DNA of 8,766 bases from UBA1783 sp964449115 (GTDB taxonomy: Bacteria > Bacillota_I > Bacilli_A > Erysipelotrichales > Erysipelotrichaceae): positions 1-8,766 of the forward strand of contig CAYUXW010000046.1 in NCBI GenBank assembly GCA_964449115.1, written 5' to 3'. Positions 1-5,707 of this stretch are shown here, piece by piece; the stretch's first letter is position 1; each line of letters starts with the position of its first letter. The translations under genes and the position numbers were made by a program. The notes under the pieces were generated by a model that saw only the letters and a program-made list of their open reading frames with translations, was not told the DNA's origin and searched no databases.

Positions 1-6
1 AAATGA

Positions 7-35
7 AAACAGACCTTTTTTAAAAAAGTCTGTTT
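7..35. terminator. Hairpin, first of a tandem pair beyond the HAD gene
   Basis: An 8-base perfect inverted repeat (AAACAGAC at 7-14, GTCTGTTT at 28-35) encloses a T6A6 run that can add about four more pairs around a bulged C at 15. On the minus strand the stem ends in GTCTGTTTTCATTT, a usable U-rich tail, so it can act as the distal terminator of the HAD transcript. It could equally serve a gene left of the window that converges on it. Which strand uses it cannot be told from the sequence. Confidence 0.55.
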
Positions 36-47
36 GTCAACAATCTG

Positions 48-67
48 AAAGGACCATGGGGTCCTTT
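48..67. terminator. Hairpin terminator next to the HAD stop codon
   Basis: A perfect 8-bp stem (AAAGGACC at 48-55 with GGTCCTTT at 60-67) has a 4-base loop and lies two bases beyond the HAD stop codon. On the plus strand it is followed by a T run (65-69), so it would work best for a plus-strand gene ending left of the window. On the minus strand the tail is only TTT, then CAGATT. It is most likely a bidirectional terminator between converging genes. Confidence 0.65.
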
Positions 68-69
68 TT

Positions 70-777
70 CTATAAACTCATAATATAGTCTCTTAAATCA
101 TCAAAGTCGCCATTAGGATAGATTGAGATGTCAATGTTTTTATCATTAATAAGAGAGTGCGTCAGTAAGAATACTTTCATACCTAACTCTTTGGCGATCA
201 TATCTTCATAGGCATCATTGCCAACCATCAGACAGTTTTCAGGTTTTTCATCAATTCTTTTTAGAAAATCTTTAAAGTATTCAATGTTAGGTTTGCAGTA
301 ACTGCTGTTTTCATAAGTTGTAATCAGTTCAAAATCTTCAACATCCAGTCCTGCCCACTGTATTCTTTGAAAAGTTGCGATTTCAGGGAATAAAGGATTG
401 GTAGCCAAGGCTAATCTGTAGCCTTTTTCTTTGAGTTCTTTAACAAGTTTACCAGCTCTAGAATCAAAGCCACAACCTTCTTTAGCTTTTATAAAGTCTT
501 CTCTATAAAACCTGTTAAATTCATCTTCATCATCTCTGGCACGATCGCCATAAATGGCAGTGAATTCTTTCCAGAAAAGTTCTTCATTGGTAACTTCACC
601 TGTATTGTTATACATTGCATATGTGCCTTTCCAGATAGCATCAATCAGCTTTTTTGGTTCATAGCCTAACGGAGCTAATTTAGCTGCTAGATTCTTAAAG
701 TATATTTTTGTGAATAATTCCTGATCCATTGGCAGTAATGTACCATCTAAATCGAACAATACTGTAGTAATTGACAT
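70..777 (-). CDS. HAD-superfamily hydrolase (phosphatase-like)
   Basis: This is a cytoplasmic HAD-superfamily protein, 235 residues from the chosen ATG. The core motifs are all visible: motif I FDLDGT with nucleophile and acid/base aspartates D9 and D11; motif II threonine T126 in LATNP; motif III lysine K162 in CKPN; and motif IV GNDAYED with D188 and D192 for magnesium binding. The helical stretch at residues about 15-85 between motif I and the core fits a type I (C1) cap. These features predict a magnesium-dependent phosphatase of a small phosphorylated metabolite; the substrate cannot be read from the sequence. The frame stays open 12 codons upstream, but the ATG at 777 is preferred: it has GGAGG six bases upstream, and the extra residues would precede the conserved N-terminal strand. 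It probably has its own promoter in the 90-base gap after the DHHW gene. Family confident, function generic. Confidence 0.9.
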   Translation of the reverse strand: MSITTVLFDLDGTLLPMDQELFTKIYFKNLAAKLAPLGYEPKKLIDAIWKGTYAMYNNTGEVTNEELFWKEFTAIYGDRARDDEDEFNRFYREDFIKAKEGCGFDSRAGKLVKELKEKGYRLALATNPLFPEIATFQRIQWAGLDVEDFELITTYENSSYCKPNIEYFKDFLKRIDEKPENCLMVGNDAYEDMIAKELGMKVFLLTHSLINDKNIDISIYPNGDFDDLRDYIMSL

Positions 778-781
778 AAAA

Positions 782-789
782 CACCTCCG
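782..789 (-). promoter_or_regulatory. Ribosome binding site that sets the HAD start
   Basis: Read on the minus strand this is CGGAGGTG, six bases before the ATG at 777. No comparable site precedes the upstream in-frame start at 813, so the shorter protein is chosen. Confidence 0.8.
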
Positions 790-803
790 ATGCATTAGAA
801 ACA

Positions 804-832
804 ATATTATCACAATTACTTCAATAAGTAAA
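804..832 (-). promoter_or_regulatory. Candidate promoter of the HAD gene
   Basis: On the minus strand TGATAATAT (804-812) forms an extended -10 element. A weak -35 (TTTACT, 827-832) lies 17 bases upstream. The predicted start near 797 gives a leader of about 20 bases before the ATG at 777. It supports separate transcription of the HAD gene, although read-through from the operon upstream is possible. Confidence 0.45.
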
Positions 833-845
833 ACGACAAAACAAG

Positions 846-864
846 AAAATATGTAGGATATTTT
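846..864 (-). terminator. Weak AT-only hairpin after the DHHW gene
   Basis: A 7-bp AT-only inverted repeat (AAAATAT / ATATTTT, 5-base loop) lies 3 bases past the DHHW stop codon. On the minus strand it is followed by CTTGTTTT. With no GC pair in the stem it would be a poor intrinsic terminator. It may reduce but not stop read-through into the HAD gene. Confidence 0.25.
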
Positions 865-867
865 AGA

Positions 868-1971
868 TTACTTTAAAGAAGAGGAATTATTGATTAATAA
901 GGTACTGTATAAAAACAAAACATCCTGACCGGTATTTATAATGTAATCTTTTAGTACTGAAGAATTGATATAACGGATATCAACAATAGTGATTTTCTTA
1001 TATCCTTCTATAAGAAGTGGACATAAACTTGAACCAAAAGAATCTCTAAAAATAATCAATTCTCTATCGCTAAGGCAATTTTCGTTTTCAATGGTTATTA
1101 TGGCCTGATTGCCAGACAGGAAAAACTCATAAGGATCTTTTCCATTAGCCTTATTAAAATCATACATTTCTTTTTGAACATATCCATCATTACCTAAATA
1201 TGAAATTACAGCTTTCTGTAAGATATCATTTATTAGATAGGTGATTTTTTCTGCTGGACAATTAATAGCAGCTTGTCCAACATATACACCATAAAATTCA
1301 ATATCCAGTGTTTTTTCAACAAATGGTGTTGTAACTTTAAAATCCATTTTTTCAGCTAGTCTTTGGATGATTTTTTCAAGATTCTGCTGTTTCCAGTGGG
1401 TATCAGTATAATAAAAATCTTCTAATTGTAATAAATCTTGTATTTCAATTTCCTGCATTGATGATAAATTCTCCTTTATAAAATTGAAGCATTTATCATA
1501 ATCCAAGGATAAATAGCCATTTTCCTTAGCCAAATAATAGTTTTTATCTGGAATAATACTGAAATATATTCTATTTTTTTCATCAAATAGGTCAGTTGAT
1601 ATTTTATTAAATAAGTCTACAGCATGTTGCCACATGTTTTCTTTTGCCGGATACTCCAGTTTTGAAAGATAACCATCAACATAATAAAGTCCATTATTAT
1701 CTAAATTGAAGAATATTTTATAAGCGGTATTAGCTTTAATAATTCTAAAAAGTTCTCTTTGAAAGAACTGATCTTGACTATATTTTTCAAAATCACTCAT
1801 CCAGCTGGTATTTAAAACTGTTTTCATTTCAACTTTTGGAAACTTGGCCAAGTATCTTCTTTCAGCATCAGAATATTCCTTAAAAGGAGTCAAAATGTTA
1901 CCAATAACAATCCCGACAAATACTACTAAGCAAACAGCAACGGTATAGATATTTTTTGTTTTTTCTTTCAT
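868..1971 (-). CDS. DHHW / AlgJ-AlgX-like membrane-anchored protein (O-acetylation partner)
   Basis: This 367-residue protein has one N-terminal hydrophobic helix (about residues 10-28), so most of it should face outside the cell. The region after the helix (YSDAERRYL, about 34-41) and the following aromatic-rich segment look like the start of the DHHW family. The signature reads DTHW at 190-193, matching the DxHW motif of AlgJ/AlgX-type SGNH-like acetyltransferases, where Asp and His belong to the catalytic triad. A candidate nucleophile serine is S311 in FRDSFGSS near the C-terminus. In known systems these proteins take acyl groups passed across the membrane by an MBOAT protein and place them on a polysaccharide. 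The neighbouring MBOAT gene lies 11 bases upstream, and the ribosome binding site (AGAGGAGG, 1977-1984) overlaps its stop codon, which suggests translational coupling. Family confident, exact substrate unknown. Confidence 0.85.
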   Translation of the reverse strand: MKEKTKNIYTVAVCLVVFVGIVIGNILTPFKEYSDAERRYLAKFPKVEMKTVLNTSWMSDFEKYSQDQFFQRELFRIIKANTAYKIFFNLDNNGLYYVDGYLSKLEYPAKENMWQHAVDLFNKISTDLFDEKNRIYFSIIPDKNYYLAKENGYLSLDYDKCFNFIKENLSSMQEIEIQDLLQLEDFYYTDTHWKQQNLEKIIQRLAEKMDFKVTTPFVEKTLDIEFYGVYVGQAAINCPAEKITYLINDILQKAVISYLGNDGYVQKEMYDFNKANGKDPYEFFLSGNQAIITIENENCLSDRELIIFRDSFGSSLCPLLIEGYKKITIVDIRYINSSVLKDYIINTGQDVLFLYSTLLINNSSSLK

Positions 1972-1976
1972 TTTGT

Positions 1977-1984
1977 CCTCCTCT
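1977..1984 (-). promoter_or_regulatory. Ribosome binding site overlapping the MBOAT stop codon
   Basis: AGAGGAGG on the minus strand lies five bases before the DHHW ATG (1971) and shares bases with the MBOAT TAG stop at 1983-1985. This arrangement is typical of coupled translation of two subunits. Confidence 0.8.
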
Positions 1985-3383
1985 AAAATCTAAAGTATAA
2001 AAACGGATTAAATGATCCATCAACCAGATATCCGGTTACGATAATAAATAATAAAATATAGACAAATGGCTCAACGATATCAATAACCAGTTTAGAAATA
2101 TTGTTTTCTTTTAATTTAGAAACAATGGTTTTTAAAAGTGGAGTAGAAGCAATTATTGAAATAGCTATAATAACTCCATAACTTTTTAAATAATAAATAG
2201 TTTCATAGGAAATAAAAGGTATATCTGCTAAGCCAAACATATTTGAAAGCTGTATAGAAAGAGAAGATAAATCAGCAGCATTAAACAATACGAATCCAAA
2301 CAAGGTGATTATGAAGACATATAAATGCCCAATATAAGGATGTTTATCCAGATAGCTAAAGGTAAACAGTTTTTCTATTACCAACAGTAATCCATAAAAT
2401 AAACCCCAGAGAATGAAGTTGTATTTTGCTCCATGCCAGAAGCCAGTTGCAAACCAGACAATAAAAATATTAATTAACCATCTGATTGTACGTACTCTAT
2501 TACCACCTAGGGGAATATAAAGATAGTCCCTGAACCATTGACCTAAAGAGATATGCCATCTGCGCCAGAATTCAGTAACTGTCTTAGCGATAAAAGGATA
2601 ATTGAAGTTTTCTTGAAAATCAAAGCCCAAAATCTTACCTAAACCAATTGCCATATCACTATATCCGGAAAAGTCAAAATAAATTTGTAAACTGTAGCAT
2701 AAAGCACTTAGCCAGCTGTAGAGTACAGAAATATCAGTACTAACTGCATATTTACTAACGACTTCTCCTAGAAGGTTGGCCAACAAAACTTTTTTAGCTA
2801 ATCCAATTACAAAGTGTTTAATTCCTTCAGCAGCCTTGTTAAAACTGTGAACTCTTGAAGTAAGTTGATGTTCAATATCGGTATATCTGACAATTGGACC
2901 AGCAATAAGTTGAGGAAACATGCAAATATATGTCGCTAAATGAATGATGTTTCTTTGGGCTTTTGTCTGACCTCTATAGACGTCAATGGTATAACTTAAA
3001 ATCTGAAAAGTATAAAAAGAAATGCCTACCGGTAAACTGACCTTTAAAAAAGGAATAGATAATCCAGTTATATGATTAAAAGAGTCGATAAAGAAATCGA
3101 CATACTTAAAATAGCCTAAAACCAACAGATTAAAAATTACTGATATGATAATTAGAATTTTAGATTTTGTATTATCAATATTTTGTTCTATTAGCAAACC
3201 GAAAATGTAACCCATCAAGATAGAAATAATCATCAAGGTTACATATTTTGGTTCTCCCCAACCATAAAAGAATAGTGAAGATACCAAAAGCACAACATTT
3301 TTTAAAGTTTTAGGTACAGTAAAATATAACAATAATACTATTGGTAAAAAATAAAATAGAAATGGTATGCTTGAAAACAACAT
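1983..3383 (-). CDS. MBOAT family membrane O-acyltransferase (AlgI/DltB-like)
   Basis: This is a 466-residue polytopic membrane protein with about ten or more hydrophobic segments, close to the usual AlgI length. MBOAT hallmarks are visible: FDFSGYSDMAIG at about 236-247; FWRRWHISL with H277; the DYLYIPLGGNR segment just after it; and the second conserved histidine H317 in TGFWHGA, which matches the residue essential in AlgI. Proteins of this class move acyl groups from a cytoplasmic donor through the membrane to an outside acceptor. The ATG at 3383 is chosen over the GTG at 3416 because AGGAGAG (3392-3398) sits eight bases upstream and the first hydrophobic helix starts directly at this ATG. 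It lies 84 bases after the lipoprotein gene and is coupled to the DHHW gene, so the three are read as one operon. No dlt genes are nearby, so D-alanylation is less likely than O-acetylation of a polysaccharide or glycolipid. Confidence 0.92.
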   Translation of the reverse strand: MLFSSIPFLFYFLPIVLLLYFTVPKTLKNVVLLVSSLFFYGWGEPKYVTLMIISILMGYIFGLLIEQNIDNTKSKILIIISVIFNLLVLGYFKYVDFFIDSFNHITGLSIPFLKVSLPVGISFYTFQILSYTIDVYRGQTKAQRNIIHLATYICMFPQLIAGPIVRYTDIEHQLTSRVHSFNKAAEGIKHFVIGLAKKVLLANLLGEVVSKYAVSTDISVLYSWLSALCYSLQIYFDFSGYSDMAIGLGKILGFDFQENFNYPFIAKTVTEFWRRWHISLGQWFRDYLYIPLGGNRVRTIRWLINIFIVWFATGFWHGAKYNFILWGLFYGLLLVIEKLFTFSYLDKHPYIGHLYVFIITLFGFVLFNAADLSSLSIQLSNMFGLADIPFISYETIYYLKSYGVIIAISIIASTPLLKTIVSKLKENNISKLVIDIVEPFVYILLFIIVTGYLVDGSFNPFLYFRF

Positions 3384-3391
3384 GATTTTTA

Positions 3392-3398
3392 CTCTCCT
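3392..3398 (-). promoter_or_regulatory. Ribosome binding site that sets the MBOAT start
   Basis: Read on the minus strand this is AGGAGAG, eight bases before the ATG at 3383. It lies inside the reading frame of the upstream GTG alternative, which argues for the shorter protein. Confidence 0.75.
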
Positions 3399-3405
3399 AG
3401 ATAGA

Positions 3406-3434
3406 AAATCGAGCACAGAAAGTGTGATCGATTT
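3406..3434. promoter_or_regulatory. Leader hairpin between lipoprotein and MBOAT genes
   Basis: Arms 3406-3412 (AAATCGA) and 3428-3434 (TCGATTT) pair perfectly. After one mismatch, CACA/TGTG adds four pairs around a 5-base loop. On the minus (coding) strand the stem is followed by only a short T run (TTTTCTATC) and then the MBOAT ribosome binding site, so partial termination, processing or protection of mRNA ends is plausible. On the plus strand it is followed by CTTTTTT, which looks like a better terminator, but no plus-strand gene ends here. It may adjust the ratio of lipoprotein to MBOAT. Confidence 0.45.
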
Positions 3435-3467
3435 CTTTTTTATTTGCTAATTTGACTAAAATAACAA

Positions 3468-3956
3468 TTATTCTGCATTAATGTCTTTATTACACATTAA
3501 AAAGAATACGACTTGTCCAACGTTTCCTACAGTTACTTCTTCAGCTGAAGTACAGATGTTCCAGTTTAAATCAGCCTTAGCTTTTAAGTTTTCAATAAAA
3601 CTATTGACATCAGCACCATCTTCTAAAATGAAGATATATCCTAAGAAGGGAATTGTTGAAATTGATGGACCAAATAAAGTAGCTTCCTTAAAACCTTCGA
3701 TAGTTTCTGATGCAAATCCCATCAGCCAGTCTTCAGTGACAGGCATTACCATCGGTGAAAATTTAATAATTTCATTTTCGATTATAATGTTAGCCAGCTC
3801 TTCAGAAGTAGCATCAGGATTTTCATTAACAGCTTTTTCAAATGCGGTTAACAAGGTTTGCCCAGAACTTTTATTTTCTTCTTCTTTTGGTTTTGTACAT
3901 CCAACTGTAGCTAGTAGTATGGTAGTCAATAGACAGATTGCTAATAATTTTTTCAT
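3468..3956 (-). CDS. Lipoprotein of unknown function, first gene of the MBOAT operon
   Basis: This is a 162-residue predicted lipoprotein. It has a positively charged start (MKK), a hydrophobic core at residues 4-19 and a lipobox-like ATVGC with lipidated C20. A charged, flexible linker (KPKEEENKSSG) follows. The mature domain (about 35-160) is mixed alpha/beta with conserved-looking stretches: FGPSIS (95-100), PFLGYIFILEDGAD (103-116) and NWNICTSAEEV (131-141), then VVFFLMC (149-155). Cysteines C135 and C155 could form a disulfide outside the cell. I do not recognise a characterised family with confidence. It faintly recalls the small DUF4358-type lipoproteins that I remember occurring beside MBOAT/DHHW genes in Bacillota, but this needs a profile search. 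The start has AGAGG about nine bases upstream and an extended -10 promoter. As the first gene of the operon it may be a structural or substrate-binding partner of the acyl-transfer machine. Confidence 0.8.
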   Translation of the reverse strand: MKKLLAICLLTTILLATVGCTKPKEEENKSSGQTLLTAFEKAVNENPDATSEELANIIIENEIIKFSPMVMPVTEDWLMGFASETIEGFKEATLFGPSISTIPFLGYIFILEDGADVNSFIENLKAKADLNWNICTSAEEVTVGNVGQVVFFLMCNKDINAE

Positions 3957-3998
3957 ATAAATTGCCTCTTTTTCTTTGGTTTATTAATAACCTCTATA

Positions 3999-4026
3999 AA
4001 TATACCAAATAATCAATGAAATGCAA
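3999..4026 (-). promoter_or_regulatory. Candidate promoter of the lipoprotein-MBOAT-DHHW operon
   Basis: On the minus strand an extended -10 (TGGTATATT, 3999-4007) follows a partial -35 (TTGCAT, 4021-4026) at 16 bases spacing. The predicted start near 3992 gives a leader of about 36 bases before the ATG at 3956. Confidence 0.5.
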
Positions 4027-4028
4027 TT

Positions 4029-4045
4029 GTGATTTTATGTGATTT
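4029..4045. repeat. Direct repeats GTGATTT between divergent promoters
   Basis: GTGATTT occurs at 4029-4035 and again at 4039-4045, exactly ten bases (one helical turn) apart. It lies between the minus-strand -35 (4021-4026) and plus-strand -10 candidates (4053-4058 and 4075-4080). A further copy lies at 4102-4108 in the ribosome binding region of the next gene. The placement would suit a regulator site, but short AT-rich repeats also arise by chance. Confidence 0.3.
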
Positions 4046-4052
4046 CTTACTT

Positions 4053-4080
4053 TATAATGTTAGTTGAAATGAAGTATAAT
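4053..4080 (+). promoter_or_regulatory. Two candidate -10 elements for the alpha/beta hydrolase operon
   Basis: Perfect TATAAT hexamers lie at 4053-4058 and 4075-4080. The second would start transcription near 4087, about 23 bases before the ATG at 4110. Neither has a good -35 at 16-18 bases, so an activator or a weak promoter is possible. Confidence 0.45.
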
Positions 4081-4109
4081 GAAAATGGAAAGAAATTTAC
4101 GGTGATTTG

Positions 4110-5054
4110 ATGAAGTGGTTTTTAATTTTGGCGTTATTATTTGTTATAGGTGCAATCACTTATTTTGGTTACTATGTCTTTAGAATAGTGATGGACCCTA
4201 ATTTGAAATTACCATTTGCAGATGATGGCATTGATGATCCAAATAATGTGATGTATCCGACAACAAGAATACGCGAAAAATATAGATTGAAACATCTTGA
4301 AAGTTTCAATAATCTTCCTTTTAAAACATTGACAATCAAATCCTTTGATGGGCTTAATCTGTACGGCAACCTGTTAGAAGGTGAAAATACCAGGGAAACA
4401 GTCATTCTGGTTCACGGTTATAAAAGTTCAGCCGCCAGTGATTTTGGCGGAATATCGAAAGTGTATTTAAAAAGAAAATGTAATATCCTGGCTTTAGAAA
4501 ATAGAGCTCATCATCGAAGTGAAGGAAGATACGTTGGCTTTGGAGAATTAGACCAATATGATATTATATATTGGGTTAATAAGGTCAATGAAATGTATCC
4601 TGAAACAAATATATTCTTGCATGGTGTTTCAATGGGTGGGGCAGCAGTAATTCATACCTGTAATAAAAAGATGGAAAATGTTAAAGGAATTATTGAAGAT
4701 TGTGGTTTTACATCCTGTAAAGCAATAACTCAGACAATGATGAAAAGAGCCTTCAAGGTACCGTATTTTCCAGTTGGATATATCGCCAGTTTATTCTCGC
4801 TATTATTAGCTAAAGTTGATTATGATAAGAGTAATGGTATAAAAGAGGTAAGTAAAAGTAAATATCCAATTCTGTTTATTTCAGGAAATGAGGATAACTA
4901 TGTTCCAGTTGCTATGACTTATGATATGTATGCAGCATGTAGCAGTGAAAAACATTTGCTGATTGTTGAAAATGCCGGTCATGCGGCTGCCAATGTTGTT
5001 AATGAAGATGAATATTTCAGACAGATTGAAATGTTTATGAATAAATATAACTAA
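4110..5054 (+). CDS. Membrane-tethered alpha/beta hydrolase (serine hydrolase)
   Basis: This is a 314-residue alpha/beta-hydrolase-fold protein anchored by one N-terminal hydrophobic helix (residues about 3-25) with no cleavage motif. Visible elements are the oxyanion-hole strand LVHGYKSS with H102-G103; the nucleophile elbow GVSMGG with S174; the acid in GNEDNYVP with D262; and the histidine in NAGHAAA with H291. The full catalytic triad is therefore present in the expected order. The layout resembles Bacillus YqkD-type hydrolases of similar length (from memory, not searched). The substrate is likely an ester or acyl compound. ATG 4110 is preferred over TTG 4107 because the GGTGA site at 4101-4105 would be only one base from the TTG. 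It is the first gene of an operon with the ATC-hydrolase-like gene 14 bases downstream, and divergent from the lipoprotein operon. Confidence 0.88.
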   Translation: MKWFLILALLFVIGAITYFGYYVFRIVMDPNLKLPFADDGIDDPNNVMYPTTRIREKYRLKHLESFNNLPFKTLTIKSFDGLNLYGNLLEGENTRETVILVHGYKSSAASDFGGISKVYLKRKCNILALENRAHHRSEGRYVGFGELDQYDIIYWVNKVNEMYPETNIFLHGVSMGGAAVIHTCNKKMENVKGIIEDCGFTSCKAITQTMMKRAFKVPYFPVGYIASLFSLLLAKVDYDKSNGIKEVSKSKYPILFISGNEDNYVPVAMTYDMYAACSSEKHLLIVENAGHAAANVVNEDEYFRQIEMFMNKYN

Positions 5055-5068
5055 AAGGGGGAAGTAAG

Positions 5069-5569
5069 ATGAGTAAAATAGTTAATGAAGCAAAAGTTAA
5101 AAATCCTTTAATTGTAGCAATTAGAGAATTATTAGAACATCGAGCTTTATGGCTGTATCTATTGCTGGATGAAGCAAATAAAAAAGGTTTAAAACCTGAA
5201 GAGTTTGCTCCAGCAGCAGTAAAAAGATGTGGACTTTATCAAGGAGATCTGCTAAAAGAAAAAGGTGGTAAAGGAAATTCACTAACTGGTTTAAAGAAAG
5301 CTTTATTTGGTTTCTTTGCCCAAAAAGTATTTGAGATGGATATCTTAAGATGTGATGATGATCATCTAGACATTGATTTCCATTACTGTCCACTGGTTAA
5401 GGCCTGGCAGAAGCAGGGTTGCACTGATGAGCAGATTGCTAAAATGTGTGATTATGCTATGTGTGGAGATAGGGGAATCGGTGAAGCCTTTGGTGTGGAA
5501 CTTGATTTACCGGATACTATTGCCAATGGTGGAAAGACCTGTCAATTAAGGTACATCAGAAGAAAGTAA
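5069..5569 (+). CDS. L-2-amino-thiazoline-4-carboxylic acid (ATC) hydrolase family protein
   Basis: This is a 166-residue soluble protein with no signal peptide or membrane helix. The C-terminal half carries what I recognise as the signature of the ATC hydrolase family: FHYCPLVKAW at 104-113, a GCTDEQIAKMCD segment at 117-128, GDRG at 133-136, and a closing TCQLRYIRRK. Cysteines C107, C118, C127, C132 and C158 are numerous for its size and could form a thiol or metal site. In Pseudomonas the named enzyme opens the thiazoline ring on the way to L-cysteine. In Bacillota the family is widespread and mostly untested, so the name should be read as family only. It starts 14 bases after the hydrolase stop, with a G-rich site (GGGGGA, 5057-5062) seven bases before the ATG, and it ends at a terminator. 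It is most likely co-transcribed with the membrane hydrolase. Confidence 0.82.
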   Translation: MSKIVNEAKVKNPLIVAIRELLEHRALWLYLLLDEANKKGLKPEEFAPAAVKRCGLYQGDLLKEKGGKGNSLTGLKKALFGFFAQKVFEMDILRCDDDHLDIDFHYCPLVKAWQKQGCTDEQIAKMCDYAMCGDRGIGEAFGVELDLPDTIANGGKTCQLRYIRRK

Positions 5570-5570
5570 T

Positions 5571-5600
5571 AAAAAGGTTTAGATTTTTCTAAATCTTTTT
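5571..5600 (+). terminator. Rho-independent terminator of the hydrolase / ATC-hydrolase operon
   Basis: A 13-bp stem (5571-5583 with 5588-5600, one G-U pair) has a TTTT loop and lies one base after the TAA stop. The right arm ends in CTTTTT, which supplies the U tract. Confidence 0.85.
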
Positions 5601-5671
5601 ATCAGAATTTTACGCAGGTAATTTTTCCTACAGATTATCAAAAAATAAATTATTTGTTATCTTAAAAATAA

Positions 5672-5677
5672 TATAAT
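5672..5677 (+). promoter_or_regulatory. Candidate -10 element of the CPBP gene
   Basis: A perfect TATAAT lies 30 bases before the ATG at 5708, within a very AT-rich 100-base leader region. No clear -35 is seen at the proper distance. A strong ribosome binding site (GGAGGGA, 5697-5703) follows. No other open frame or structure is seen in 5601-5696. Confidence 0.45.
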
Positions 5678-5707
5678 TTATTTGATAGAATATTTTGGAG
5701 GGATAGT

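Noticed and set aside
778..813. 12-residue N-terminal extension of the HAD protein
   Set aside because: It would cross the GGAGG ribosome binding site at 784-788. HAD proteins normally begin a few residues before the DxD motif, as the ATG at 777 gives.
1983..3383. DltB (teichoic acid D-alanylation) as identity of the MBOAT
   Set aside because: DltB is also an MBOAT, but dltA, dltC and dltD are absent nearby and the partner is a DHHW/AlgJ-like protein, so the AlgI-like assignment fits better.
3384..3416. GTG start adding 11 residues to the MBOAT protein
   Set aside because: The ATG at 3383 has AGGAGAG at eight bases and begins directly with the first membrane helix. The extension overlaps the leader hairpin and has no ribosome binding site.
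3481..3960. 159-codon open frame on the plus strand opposite the lipoprotein gene
   Set aside because: It is the antisense of a gene with a signal peptide, lipobox, ribosome binding site and promoter. The plus-strand product has no ribosome binding site or recognisable domain.
5601..5707. Search for a small bacteriocin or signal-peptide gene before the CPBP protease
   Set aside because: No ATG-initiated frame with a ribosome binding site was found in this AT-rich leader on the plus strand.
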